Origin: Bacteroidaceae bacterium
GTDB lineage: Bacteria; Bacteroidota; Bacteroidia; Bacteroidales; Bacteroidaceae
Assembly: GCA_016302435.1 (NCBI GenBank)
Contig: JAEDNQ010000001.1
Location: 1-49,732, forward strand
DNA length: 49,732 bases
Reading direction: 5' to 3'
The notes below the pieces were generated by a model, which ran no database searches, was not told the origin of the DNA, and was given only the letters and a program-made list of their open reading frames with translations. This document shows positions 23,932 through 33,324 of this stretch, in pieces. Made by a program: the position numbers and the translations under genes. Position 1 is the first letter of the stretch; the number at the start of each line of letters is the position of its first letter.

Positions 23932-24840
23932 ATGGCAGACATAAGAACAAACATAGGCGGACTCTCGCTCAAGAATCCCGTCATGACAGCCTCAGGCACA
24001 TTTGGCTACGGCATCGAATTTGCCGACCTCGTCAATCTCGAAGACATAGGCGGCATCATCGTCAAAGGCACCACACTCAATCCGCGTGAAGGCAACGACT
24101 ACCCACGCATGGCAGAGACACCCAGCGGCATGCTCAACTGCGTCGGACTGCAAAACAAAGGTGTTGACTATTTCTGCCAACACATCTATCCAGAGATAAA
24201 AGACATCAACACCAACATGATAGTCAACGTCAGCGGCTCCTCGCCCGACGACTATGCCGAGTGCGCCTCACGCATCGATGCCCTCGACAATATTCCAGCC
24301 ATCGAACTCAACATCTCCTGCCCCAACGTCAAGCAAGGCGGCATGGCCTTCGGCGTCACCACAAAGGGAGCCTACGAAGTTGTCAAGGCTGTCAGAGAAG
24401 CATACCATAAGACACTCATTGTCAAGCTGTCGCCCAATGTTACCTCTATCACAGATATAGCCAAAGTCGTCGAAGATGCAGGAGCAGACGCCGTCTCCCT
24501 CATCAATACACTCATGGGCATGGTCATCGACACCGAACGCCGCAAGCCACTCCTCAGCATCGGTACAGGCGGACTCTCAGGTCCAGCCGTCAAGCCCGTA
24601 GCCGTCAGGTGTGTATGGCAAGTGGCAAAGGCTGTCCGCATACCAGTCATCGGCCTCGGCGGCATCATGAACGCCAAAGATGCCATAGAGTTCCTCATGG
24701 CAGGCGCATGCGCCATCGAGATAGGAACAGCCAATTTCATCGATCCCGCCGTCTCTGTCAAGGTGGCACAAGGCATCAACGACTGGCTCGACCAGCACGG
24801 ATGCAAGTCTATCAAGGAGATAATAGGAGCTGCACTGTAA
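23932..24840 (+). CDS. pyrD: Dihydroorotate dehydrogenase, catalytic subunit
   Basis: The 302-residue FMN-containing barrel oxidises dihydroorotate to orotate. Visible landmarks are GLSLKNPVMTASGTFGYG, KGTTLNPREGN, the NVSG strand, ELNISCPNVKQGG (with the catalytic Cys region), SLINTLMGM and GLGGIMNAKDAIEFLMAGA. Together with PyrK it makes the NAD-dependent class 1B enzyme. Length fits the family. Confidence 0.95.
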   Translation: MADIRTNIGGLSLKNPVMTASGTFGYGIEFADLVNLEDIGGIIVKGTTLNPREGNDYPRMAETPSGMLNCVGLQNKGVDYFCQHIYPEIKDINTNMIVNVSGSSPDDYAECASRIDALDNIPAIELNISCPNVKQGGMAFGVTTKGAYEVVKAVREAYHKTLIVKLSPNVTSITDIAKVVEDAGADAVSLINTLMGMVIDTERRKPLLSIGTGGLSGPAVKPVAVRCVWQVAKAVRIPVIGLGGIMNAKDAIEFLMAGACAIEIGTANFIDPAVSVKVAQGINDWLDQHGCKSIKEIIGAAL

Positions 24841-24895
24841 TGGTGCACTCCTTTTATATACACACTTACATCAACCCATACACACACAAGATACC

Positions 24896-27800
24896 ATGTG
24901 GCAGGACGTCATCAGCATATTCTTTTCCGAGTCGCCATTACGGCAGAAATACCGATTCTTCTACGACACGCTCCATCGTGTCTGCATAGAGCGCACGGCA
25001 GGTCTGCCAGCCGAATACACTGACTTCTACTCCAGACTTCAGGCCACGTGTCGACTCACCTCGTGGCCGCTCCATCCCGTCGACACATTCAGATGGCGCG
25101 CCCGACAGATCTTCCGTTTCGGCATGGAGTGCGACCAGCACACCTTCCTCGTCGACACCCGAGCCTTTGTCGATGCCCTTGCCCATTTCACCGACACCCC
25201 CGTGCCCGCCAACCTCCGTGGAGTCCTGCCCGACATCTCCTCCCTGCCAGCTCCACGCCCAAAGGCAGAAAGCCAATCCAAGCGCAAGAGGATGCGCTTC
25301 GTAGTTGACAAGGTTGAAGAACCCTACATCTACGCCTCCGCCCCCGACCATCCCTCCGACACACCCTACCGCATACACTTTTGCGGCAGCACCCACGCCA
25401 TCAAGGCAGGTCAGCTCCTGCAGCCAGGCATGCGCTTCAACGCCCTCTCCTTCACCATCGACCCCGATGGTGTCTACCACCCCCTCTACATCATCGTCGA
25501 ACCCGACTACCTCATCGACACCACAGCCGTCACCTCCTGCGTCAAGTCCTGGGGCGAACACGCCTTCAATAGCCTTATAGACAAGTTCAGCCCCCACGAG
25601 CCCAACGTCTACTCCCTTCTCGGAGACTTCGCCAACCAGTTTCTCGACGATGCCATCAACCAGTCCTCCCCCGACTACCTCAGGTCGCTCCGCACCGTCT
25701 TTGCCGACCGCGCACTCGACATCTCCGCATGCGATGCCATAGACCGTCCCTTCTTCGACGAGACACGCCGACAGTACGACAATATCCTCTCCACCGTCCG
25801 CCAGATCTATGCCCAGCCCGACATGCAGAAGGCCAAGGTCAGCACCTTCATCGAACCCACCTTCTTCTGCGAAGCCCTTGGACTCCAGGGACGCATGGAC
25901 TGCCTCATATCCCTTGACGACGACAAGTCAGCACTCCTCATAGAGCTCAAGTCGGGCAAGTGGGACGAATTCCGCAGCAAAGCCAAAGAAGAGCACCTCA
26001 TGCAGATGCTCCTCTACAAAGAGATCCTCTACTACAACAAAGGCATAAAGCAGAACGATGTCATGGGCAACCTCCTCTACTCACGCTACCCCAAGCTACA
26101 GGAGCAGCGAAGCTTCCCCGACATACTCATGCGAGCCTTCACCATCCGCAACGACATCATAGCCCTCGAACTCGGACTCCTCCACGGCAAGGGACGAGAG
26201 TGGATACCAGCTCTCACGCCCGACAGCCTGAGACGCAATCCCGACTGCAACGACATGTTCTGGCATCAGTGGTGCCTGCCCTCCATACAGCCCGTCATCG
26301 AGACCCTCCAGACCATGGATCCCCTGACAGCCGAATATTTCCACACCTTCCTCCAGTTCATAGAGCGCGAACAGTTTGAAAGCAAGATGTCACAGTCGCG
26401 CCCCGACTCCACACGCTCCCTCTCATCTCTCTGGAGTGCCGATGTGGAGACAAAGAGAGACAATGGCGACATCATAGTCGACCTCCGCATAGCCGACATC
26501 CGCTACAACGACGGCGTGGAAGCCATCTGCCTCAGCCAGACCGACGAAGACTCACAGCCCAACTTCCGCATAGGCGATGCCGTCATCCTTTACCGCCGAG
26601 AAAGCCTGCAAGACTCAGCCGTCACACAACAGGTCATCCGCTGTAGCGTCGAAGCCTACGACACAGACAAGATATGGCTTGCTCTCCGCTACAGGCAGAA
26701 GAACACCGACATGCTCACCACCGACAGCTACTATGCCGTCGAGCACGACCATGTAGAGTCATCCTTCCGCAGCCTCTACTCCGGCCTCTTCTCCCTTGCA
26801 GCCTGCCAGCCCCACCGCCGACAGCTCATACTCTCACAGCGCAAGCCCGAGAAAGGCGAACTCTTCCTACTCGTCGGCCCTCCAGGCACAGGCAAGACCT
26901 CCGTCGCCCTCCGCCGCATGGTAGAGCAGCACCTTGCCGAGCAGCACAACATACTCCTCCTCTCCTACACCAACAGGGCCGTCGACGAGATATGCTCCAT
27001 GCTCGACACCATCGGCACCAATCCAGACTATGTCCGGCTCGGCCGCGAACTCTCCTGCTCACCCCAGTTCAGAGACCACCTCTTCGCCAAGCGCATAGCC
27101 GACATGCCCAAGCGCCAAGACGTCATCAACCTCGTCCAGCGCACCAGCATCTTCGTCAGCACCGTCTCCTCCATGTCAACCCACTCAGCCCTCTTCCACC
27201 TCAAGCACTTCCATGTGGCCATCTTCGACGAAGCCTCACAAATCCTTGAGCCACAGCTCCTGCCCATACTCACCAGCCCCGCCATCGACAGCTTCATCAT
27301 GATAGGCGACCACAAGCAGCTGCCAGCCGTAGTGGTGCAAGACGAAGACAAGTCAGCCGTACAGTCACCCATGCTCCACCAGATAGGACTGACCAACTGC
27401 CGCAACTCCTTCTTCGAGCGACTCTACGAGCAGAACAGAGCCAACCCCGACATCGTCTCCATGCTCGACCACCAGGGACGCATGCACCCAGCCATAGCCG
27501 ACTTCGCCTCCCAAGCCTTCTACGAGAGCCTCCTCCAGCCCGTCGGACTGCCACACCAGACAGAGCAGCTCAACCTGCCCATCTACGACCGCGACAACCA
27601 CATAGAGACCCTCGTAGCCACCAGCCGCTGCACCTTCATCAATGTGCCCCGACCAGCCGTAGAAGACCGCCTGCCCAAGGCCAACATACTCGAAGCCCGC
27701 ATGATAGCCCAGATTGTCAAGGCCGTCGTCAGCGTCTACGGCCAAAACAGCAAAGAACTCAACCTCGCCAAGGCACTCGGCATCATCGTCCCCTTCCGCC

Positions 27801-28147
27801 GACAGATCACCACTGTCCGCACCGAGATAGCCAACCTCGCCGCCGACGGACAGCTCGGACCGCAATACACAGCCTCCATCGCCAATGACATGCTCATCGA
27901 CACCGTCGAACGCTACCAGGGCTCACAGCGCGACATCATCATCTACGGCACCACCATCACACAGTCATACGAACTCGACAACCTCTCCAACCTCGTCCGC
28001 ATAGCGTCCACCTCCGTCGACCGCAAACTCAACGTGGCCGTCACCCGAGCACGCAAGCAGATGTTCATCCTCGGCAACGAACAGCTCCTCTCAGCCAATC
28101 CTGTCTACAAACGACTCATCGAGTACTGCAAGAAATGCAAACAGTAG
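24896..28147 (+). CDS. Dna2-like nuclease fused to UPF1-type helicase
   Basis: The 1083-residue protein has an N-terminal part without recognised motifs (about 1-300) and a PD-(D/E)XK nuclease of the Cas4/Dna2/RecB kind (about 310-390). The nuclease reads GRMDCLISLDDDKSALLIEL, KSGKW and QMLLY, giving the D...ExK and QxxxY motifs. A superfamily 1B helicase (about 640-1080) follows with Walker A GPPGTGKTS (about 660), Walker B FDEASQILE (about 777), motif III IGDHKQLPAV, motif V ERYQGSQRDIIIYG and motif VI LNVAVTRARKQM. It likely unwinds and trims DNA or RNA ends. No Cys cluster for an iron-sulphur centre is evident around the nuclease. Coding-strand C is very high, with C-ending codons dominant. 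CA-rich sequence precedes the ATG. A repair role or a defence role both fit. Confidence 0.85.
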   Translation: MWQDVISIFFSESPLRQKYRFFYDTLHRVCIERTAGLPAEYTDFYSRLQATCRLTSWPLHPVDTFRWRARQIFRFGMECDQHTFLVDTRAFVDALAHFTDTPVPANLRGVLPDISSLPAPRPKAESQSKRKRMRFVVDKVEEPYIYASAPDHPSDTPYRIHFCGSTHAIKAGQLLQPGMRFNALSFTIDPDGVYHPLYIIVEPDYLIDTTAVTSCVKSWGEHAFNSLIDKFSPHEPNVYSLLGDFANQFLDDAINQSSPDYLRSLRTVFADRALDISACDAIDRPFFDETRRQYDNILSTVRQIYAQPDMQKAKVSTFIEPTFFCEALGLQGRMDCLISLDDDKSALLIELKSGKWDEFRSKAKEEHLMQMLLYKEILYYNKGIKQNDVMGNLLYSRYPKLQEQRSFPDILMRAFTIRNDIIALELGLLHGKGREWIPALTPDSLRRNPDCNDMFWHQWCLPSIQPVIETLQTMDPLTAEYFHTFLQFIEREQFESKMSQSRPDSTRSLSSLWSADVETKRDNGDIIVDLRIADIRYNDGVEAICLSQTDEDSQPNFRIGDAVILYRRESLQDSAVTQQVIRCSVEAYDTDKIWLALRYRQKNTDMLTTDSYYAVEHDHVESSFRSLYSGLFSLAACQPHRRQLILSQRKPEKGELFLLVGPPGTGKTSVALRRMVEQHLAEQHNILLLSYTNRAVDEICSMLDTIGTNPDYVRLGRELSCSPQFRDHLFAKRIADMPKRQDVINLVQRTSIFVSTVSSMSTHSALFHLKHFHVAIFDEASQILEPQLLPILTSPAIDSFIMIGDHKQLPAVVVQDEDKSAVQSPMLHQIGLTNCRNSFFERLYEQNRANPDIVSMLDHQGRMHPAIADFASQAFYESLLQPVGLPHQTEQLNLPIYDRDNHIETLVATSRCTFINVPRPAVEDRLPKANILEARMIAQIVKAVVSVYGQNSKELNLAKALGIIVPFRRQITTVRTEIANLAADGQLGPQYTASIANDMLIDTVERYQGSQRDIIIYGTTITQSYELDNLSNLVRIASTSVDRKLNVAVTRARKQMFILGNEQLLSANPVYKRLIEYCKKCKQ

Positions 28148-28231
28148 ATGCCAATACGTCATTAATCGCCTATTTGTCTTTCTTCCGAGAAAAAAAACTC
28201 ACCCGATGAAGCGTAATTAAAGATTAATTCG

Positions 28232-28239
28232 TAAATTTG
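28232..28239 (+). promoter_or_regulatory. -7 box TAAATTTG, response regulator promoter
   Basis: TAAATTTG fits TAnnTTTG; it lies 57 bases before the ATG at 28297, within an AT-rich gap behind the helicase gene. Confidence 0.55.
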
Positions 28240-28296
28240 CCGAGAATATGAATACCTCATTTTTTACACCTCCCCCAATAACAGAATACCTCACTG

Positions 28297-29013
28297 ATGA
28301 AAGAGTTTAAAGTTATAATAGTCGAAGATGTAGCCCTCGAGATGAAGGGCACACTCGAAATTTTTCGTTCCGAGATACCCGAAGCCCAGATTATAGGCAC
28401 AGCCATGGACGAAACCGAACTCTGGAAACTCCTCCGCGATGACCAGCCAGACCTCGTCCTGCTCGACCTTGGCCTTGGCGGCTCAACCACAGCAGGAGTC
28501 GACGTGTGCAAGCAGCTGCGCCGACGCTACCCCGGTGTCCATGTCCTCATCTTCACAGGAGAAGTCCTCAACGAGAAGCTATGGGTCGATGCCCTTGATG
28601 CAGGAGCTGACGGCATCATACTCAAGAGCGGCGAACTCCTCACCCGTGGCGACGTGCAGAGCGTCCTCGACGGCAAGCGCATGGTCTTCAACCAGCCAGT
28701 CCTCGAAAAGATGCTCCAGCGTTTCCGCAACTCCGTCCTCCAAGACACCATGAGACAAGACTCGCTCATCGACTACGACATCGACGAATACGACGAGCGC
28801 TTCCTCCGCCATCTTGCCCTCGGATATACCAAAGACATGATAGCCAGCCTAAAGGGCATGCCCTTCGGCGTCAAGTCCATTGAGAAACGCCAGAACGACC
28901 TCGTCAAGCGACTCTTCGGCGAAGACCAAACAGGCATCAACGCCACACGCCTCGTCACCAGAGCATTCGAACTGCGCATACTCGACATCGACCACCTCGT
29001 GCCCGACGAGTAG
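28297..29013 (+). CDS. Orphan response regulator (REC plus HTH)
   Basis: The 238-residue protein has a receiver domain (about 1-125) with the acidic pair ED near residues 10-11, phospho-acceptor Asp-57 in DLVLLDLGLGG, Thr in VLIFTGEV and Lys in GIILKSGEL. A C-terminal LuxR-like helix-turn-helix follows (about 165-235: FLRHLALGYTKDMIASLKGM, KSIEKRQNDLVKRL). It has no partner kinase next to it. Its own promoter-like box suggests independent expression, separate from the helicase. Confidence 0.85.
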   Translation: MKEFKVIIVEDVALEMKGTLEIFRSEIPEAQIIGTAMDETELWKLLRDDQPDLVLLDLGLGGSTTAGVDVCKQLRRRYPGVHVLIFTGEVLNEKLWVDALDAGADGIILKSGELLTRGDVQSVLDGKRMVFNQPVLEKMLQRFRNSVLQDTMRQDSLIDYDIDEYDERFLRHLALGYTKDMIASLKGMPFGVKSIEKRQNDLVKRLFGEDQTGINATRLVTRAFELRILDIDHLVPDE

Positions 29014-29023
29014 GATGCAAACA

Positions 29024-29136
29024 CCAACCCTTCAAACCCTTCAAACCCCTCAAACATTTCAAACTGTTTTACCCCTTATCCCCTTAGACTTTTAACCCTT
29101 TAACCCTATTAACCCTTTAACCCCTAATAACCCCTT
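29024..29136. repeat. 9-bp and 8/9-bp tandem repeats
   Basis: Five 9-bp units of the form CAAACCCTT run from 29024 to 29068. They are followed by several units of TTAACCCTT-like 8-9 bp sequence (about 29091-29136). The array starts 11 bases behind the response regulator stop and ends just before the GTG start of the next gene. Confidence 0.8.
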
Positions 29137-29146
29137 CCTCCCATCT

Positions 29147-29860
29147 GTGCCTGCCCTCCATCGAGTCATACTCACCACGCTAAAAGCCTACTTTGGGCTT
29201 ATAGCCATCCTGCTTGCCCTCCTGCCCATAGTGTCATGGATAGCAAGCATATACCATAGTGACATCAACGGGCTCCTCTCCCCGGCAGGCATCAGGTGGA
29301 TGTTCAGCAGCGTCGTCGACAACTTTGCCGACGTACCCTTAGCCCATATACTCACAGGCCTCGTCACCCTCAGCATCCTCCACACTTCGGGAGTGCTCTC
29401 CGCCTTCACCCGCCGCCCATCCCTCAAACAGCGTCGCGCCGCACTCATCACCCTCACCGCGGCCGTCGCCCTTCTCATACTTTTTTCCCTGCTGCTCATC
29501 CTCCCTCATGCCGTCCTCCTCAGCGCCTTCGGCACAATCAGCCATTCAGCCCTCGCCCACGGATGGTACGGCCTGCTCGCACTCTACCTCATCGTCATCA
29601 GCAACATCTACGCCTACACCTCAGGTAGGCTATATACCCTCGCCGACTTCCTGCAGGCACACACATCCCTTATACGTTCCATTAGCCCATACTTCATCCT
29701 CCTCTTCCTCTCCAGCCAGCTCGTCGCATGCCTCGACTACACAGCCCTGCTCACCTTCCTCGGCATGCCATCCCACGTGCAGGCCCTTCTTACATATATC
29801 CTTTACTACCTCCCTCTCGTCCTCTATCTTTCCGTTTCACACAAACAACACAATCAGTAA
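29147..29860 (+). CDS. Miniature AbgT-like membrane protein
   Basis: The 237-residue integral membrane protein has about six hydrophobic segments and starts with GTG. The N-terminal GLLSPAGIRWMFSSVVDNFA resembles the LLSxEGxxWxxxxxxxNF motif of AbgT (p-aminobenzoyl-glutamate) transporters. The second half (SALAHGWYGLLALYLIVISN, IYAYTSGRLYTLADFLQA, SISPYFILLFLSSQLVAC) resembles the later AbgT region. About half of a normal AbgT (some 500 residues) is missing from the middle, so it looks like a condensed homologue; transport activity is uncertain. It ends 3 bases before ligA and is probably co-transcribed with it. Confidence 0.55.
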   Translation: MPALHRVILTTLKAYFGLIAILLALLPIVSWIASIYHSDINGLLSPAGIRWMFSSVVDNFADVPLAHILTGLVTLSILHTSGVLSAFTRRPSLKQRRAALITLTAAVALLILFSLLLILPHAVLLSAFGTISHSALAHGWYGLLALYLIVISNIYAYTSGRLYTLADFLQAHTSLIRSISPYFILLFLSSQLVACLDYTALLTFLGMPSHVQALLTYILYYLPLVLYLSVSHKQHNQ

Positions 29861-29863
29861 GCC

Positions 29864-31882
29864 ATGACACCCGAAGAACAAATACGCCAACTCACAAAAG
29901 AGATAAACCAGCACAACTACAACTACTACGTGCTCAACCAGCCCACCATCTCCGACTACGACTTTGACCAGCTGATGAGTCAGCTACAGACCCTCGAACT
30001 CTTCTATCCTCAGTTCGCCGACCCCAACTCACCCACACAACGCGTTGGCAGCGACCTCACACAGACCTTCCAGGCCGTAGAACACAAGTACCCCATGCTC
30101 TCACTCGCCAACACCTACAACGAGCAAGACGTCAGAGACTTCTACAGCCGTGTCAGCGAAGGACTCGGAGGCGAACCATTCGAGATATGCGCCGAGATGA
30201 AATACGACGGGCTGAGCATCTCCCTCACCTATGTCGACGGCCGACTCCAGAAGGCCGTCACACGTGGCGACGGAGTCAGAGGCGACGATGTCACAGCCAA
30301 TGTGCGCACCATCCGCTCCATCCCCCTCGTCCTCAACGAAGGCACAGGCTATCCACGCGAGTTTGAGATAAGAGGAGAGATTCTCATGCCCTGGTCCTCC
30401 TTCGACAAACTCAACCAGGAGCGCGCCGAGCGAGAAGAACCCCTCTTTGCCAATCCGCGCAATGCAGCCAGCGGCACACTGAAGTCACAAAACTCCAAGG
30501 TCGTAGCGCAGCGAGGACTCGACGCCTACCTCTACTATCTCCTCCTCGACGACATGCCAGCCGATGCCTGCCACTACGAGATGCTCCAGCAGGCAGCCAC
30601 ATGGGGCTTCAAAATCTCACAGGGCATGAAGAAGTGCCAATCCGTCGATGATGTCCTCGCCTTCATCAACTACTGGGACACAGAGCGCAAAAACCTCCCC
30701 GTAGCCACCGACGGCATAGTCCTCAAAGTCAACTCTGTCCGACAGCAGAAACATCTCGGCTACACAGCCAAGAGCCCCCGATGGGCAATAGCCTACAAGT
30801 TCAAGACCGAGAGAGCATGCACACGCCTCAATGAGGTCACCTACCAGGTAGGACGCACTGGAGCCATCACACCCGTCGCCAATATGGACCCAGTCCTTTT
30901 GGCCGGCACCATCGTCAAGCGCGCCTCCCTCCACAATGCCGACGTCATCAGCCAGCTCGACCTCCATCTTGGCGACATGGTCTACGTGGAGAAGGGGGGA
31001 GAAATCATACCCAAAGTTGTCGGAGTCGATACAATCCAGCGCACCGAAGGCATGCAAAAGGTGGAATTTATCAAGACATGCCCCGAGTGCGGCACACCCC
31101 TCGTTCGCTTCGAAGGCGAGGCAGCCCATTTCTGCCCCAACGATACAGCCTGCCCACCACAGATAAAAGGGCGCATCGAACACTTCATCTCGCGCAAGGC
31201 CATGAACATCGACAGCCTCGGACCCGAAACAGTCGACGACTACTACCAGCGCGGACTCATCCACGATGTAGCCGACCTCTACCTCCTCACCGTCCAAGAC
31301 ATCTGCGGAGCCAACACAGGCCGCATCAAGTCTGCCCAGAAAGTAGTGGACGGAGTGCGGAAGACATTGTCCGTACCCTTCGAGCGCGTCGTCTTCGCCA
31401 TCGGCATCCGGTTCGTAGGCGAGACAACAGCCAAACTCATAGCCCGCCATTTCAAGACCATGGAAGCCCTTCGCCATGCCACCCTCGAAGAACTCATGAG
31501 CGTAGACGGGGTAGGGCAGGTCATAGCCGAGTCTGTCATCAAATATTTTGCCAACCCCATCAACGCCTCCATTGTCAACAGACTCGCCACATACGGAGTG
31601 CAGATGCAGCTATCCGCCGAGCAGCTCTCCGACCGTTCCGACAAGCTGGCAGGCAAGAGCATCGTCATCTCTGGCGTCTTTGCCCTCCACTCTCGCGACG
31701 AATACAAATCCATGATAGAAAACAACGGAGGCAAGAATGTTGGCAGCATATCAAAGAAGACATCCTTCATCCTTGCAGGCGACAACATTGGTCCCTCCAA
31801 GCTCGAAAAGGCACAGTCGCTTGGCATACCATTGGTAAGCGAACAAGAGTTCCTTGCTATGATAGAGCAGGAAGAAAAGTAG
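29864..31882 (+). CDS. ligA: NAD+-dependent DNA ligase
   Basis: The 672-residue protein seals nicks in DNA replication and repair. The adenylation Lys is Lys-113 in AEMKYDGLS. The order is domain Ia (HNYNYYVLNQPTISDYDFDQ), nucleotidyltransferase, OB fold (YQVGRTGAITPVANMDPV), four-Cys zinc finger (CPECGTPL...FCPNDTACPP), helix-hairpin-helix and a C-terminal BRCT domain (about 595-670). Length is that of the family. It follows the AbgT-like gene by 3 bases. Confidence 0.97.
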   Translation: MTPEEQIRQLTKEINQHNYNYYVLNQPTISDYDFDQLMSQLQTLELFYPQFADPNSPTQRVGSDLTQTFQAVEHKYPMLSLANTYNEQDVRDFYSRVSEGLGGEPFEICAEMKYDGLSISLTYVDGRLQKAVTRGDGVRGDDVTANVRTIRSIPLVLNEGTGYPREFEIRGEILMPWSSFDKLNQERAEREEPLFANPRNAASGTLKSQNSKVVAQRGLDAYLYYLLLDDMPADACHYEMLQQAATWGFKISQGMKKCQSVDDVLAFINYWDTERKNLPVATDGIVLKVNSVRQQKHLGYTAKSPRWAIAYKFKTERACTRLNEVTYQVGRTGAITPVANMDPVLLAGTIVKRASLHNADVISQLDLHLGDMVYVEKGGEIIPKVVGVDTIQRTEGMQKVEFIKTCPECGTPLVRFEGEAAHFCPNDTACPPQIKGRIEHFISRKAMNIDSLGPETVDDYYQRGLIHDVADLYLLTVQDICGANTGRIKSAQKVVDGVRKTLSVPFERVVFAIGIRFVGETTAKLIARHFKTMEALRHATLEELMSVDGVGQVIAESVIKYFANPINASIVNRLATYGVQMQLSAEQLSDRSDKLAGKSIVISGVFALHSRDEYKSMIENNGGKNVGSISKKTSFILAGDNIGPSKLEKAQSLGIPLVSEQEFLAMIEQEEK

Positions 31883-31984
31883 GCATGCATATAAGACATG
31901 AATATTTATTTGGGCATGCTTAGTAGAGACGCATAGTAGGCATACCTGATCAGCATGTTTATCGCCATGCAGGCTCATAAAAGC

Positions 31985-32020
31985 ACCGGTGCCCCACTCA
32001 CTGAAGAGCGGGGCACTGGT
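31985..32020 (-). terminator. Terminator of the gmd-fcl unit
   Basis: ACCGGTGCCCC (31985-31995) pairs with GGGGCACTGGT (32010-32020), an 11-bp stem with one G-T pair. On the minus strand GCTTTTAT follows. It lies 11 bases behind the fcl stop, between convergent ligA and fcl. Confidence 0.75.
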
Positions 32021-32030
32021 AAAAGGTGGA

Positions 32031-33227
32031 TTATCCTTGCTTGTGGTTGATACATATTCCTTTCAGATACCACTCGTAGAGTTTGTGGACGCCATCCTCA
32101 ATCTCTATGGTGTGGTGCCATCCGAGGCGGTGGAGCTTGCTTACATCTGTCAGCTTCTTCATTGTGCCGTCCGGCTTGGTGGCATCCCATCTGAGTTCGC
32201 CCTTGAAGCCTATCTCGGCAACAATCTTCTCAGCTACCTCCTTGATGGAAATCTCCTTGCCTGTACCCACGTTGATGTGGCAGTTGCGTATTTCCTTTAT
32301 GCCGTCGCGGTTGCAGGTGAAGTCGCTGCTTTCGACAACGTCCTTGAAGTCCACGTTGAGGAGGCAGTGGACGGATGCGTCGGCCATCTCCTCGCTCCAG
32401 AGGAACTCGCGCATGGGAGCACCTGTGCCCCAGAGAGTGACAGCTTCAGGAGTGATGCCGTAGTGGCGGAGCACCTGAAGGATAGTGACCTCATCGCTCA
32501 TGGCTGTGGCCATGATAGTCTGTGAAGCTTGACGCAGTGTCTCGTCAGGCTCGCCCTGTCCGTCGACCATCTTTGGCATCTTCATTGAGACGGGGCGCAG
32601 ACCGAGGTCTTTGCGCACAGCCTCCCAGTTACCCTCGTTGAGACACTTGGCAAGGTGTATCTTGCGTATCATGGCAGGGAGGACATGAGAGTTTTCGAGG
32701 TGGAAGTTGTCATTCGGTCCGTAGAGGTTGGTCGGCATGACAGCTATATAGTTGGTGCCGTACTGGAGATTGAAGGATTCGCACATCTTCAGACCAGCTA
32801 TCTTAGCTATGGCATAGGGCTCGTTTGTGTATTCGAGAGGAGATGTCAGCAAACAGTCTTCGGGCATGGGCTGGGGAGCATCGCCAGGGTAGATGCATGT
32901 AGAGCCGAGGAAGAGCAGTTTCTTCACCCCGTGTTTCCATGCTTCGCCGATGACGTTCTGCTGTATCTGCAGATTCTGATAGATGAAGTCAGCGCGATAC
33001 TGGAGGTTTGCCATGATGCCACCGACGTGGGCTGCTGCCAGCACTACCGCATCGGGCTGTTCGGCATCGAAGAATGCCTTGACGGCGACGGGGTCGAGAA
33101 GGTCGAGCTCAGAGTGTGACTTGCCCACAAGGTTTTCATAGCCACGAGCTTTGAGGTTGTTCCAGATGGCTGAGCCGACGAGTCCGTGGTGGCCTGCAAC
33201 GAATATTTTTGATTCTTTTGATAACAT
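32031..33227 (-). CDS. fcl: GDP-L-fucose synthase
   Basis: The 398-residue NADPH-dependent epimerase/reductase turns GDP-4-keto-6-deoxymannose into GDP-L-fucose. The N-terminus has the Rossmann motif FVAGHHGLVGSAIW. The catalytic Tyr-Lys pair lies in YTNEPYAIAKIAGLKMCESF, preceded by the Ser/Thr site in LFLGSTCIYPG. The protein is longer than the about 320 of E. coli Fcl: it carries an insertion (about EGNWEAVRKDLGLRPVSMKM) as seen in Bacteroidetes homologues. It follows gmd on the same strand behind a 9-bp tandem repeat, so the two make the pathway from GDP-mannose to GDP-fucose. Confidence 0.95.
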   Translation of the reverse strand: MLSKESKIFVAGHHGLVGSAIWNNLKARGYENLVGKSHSELDLLDPVAVKAFFDAEQPDAVVLAAAHVGGIMANLQYRADFIYQNLQIQQNVIGEAWKHGVKKLLFLGSTCIYPGDAPQPMPEDCLLTSPLEYTNEPYAIAKIAGLKMCESFNLQYGTNYIAVMPTNLYGPNDNFHLENSHVLPAMIRKIHLAKCLNEGNWEAVRKDLGLRPVSMKMPKMVDGQGEPDETLRQASQTIMATAMSDEVTILQVLRHYGITPEAVTLWGTGAPMREFLWSEEMADASVHCLLNVDFKDVVESSDFTCNRDGIKEIRNCHINVGTGKEISIKEVAEKIVAEIGFKGELRWDATKPDGTMKKLTDVSKLHRLGWHHTIEIEDGVHKLYEWYLKGICINHKQG

Positions 33228-33251
33228 GGTGGTTTTATTGATGATGTTTTG

Positions 33252-33314
33252 GAAACTATAGAAGCTATAGGAACTATAGGAGCTATAGAGGCTATAGAAA
33301 CTATAGAGGCTATT
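33252..33314. repeat. 9-bp tandem repeat, seven copies
   Basis: Seven 9-bp units of the form GARRCTATA (consensus GAAACTATA/GAGGCTATA) run without a gap between the gmd stop (33325) and the fcl start (33227). They differ only at purines in positions 2-4. Confidence 0.95.
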
Positions 33315-33324
33315 TCAGCTAAGA

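Noticed and set aside
24896..31882. High C on the coding strand of the plus block as a sign of transfer
   Set aside because: Minus-strand genes show the same C excess on their coding strand, so it is genome style.
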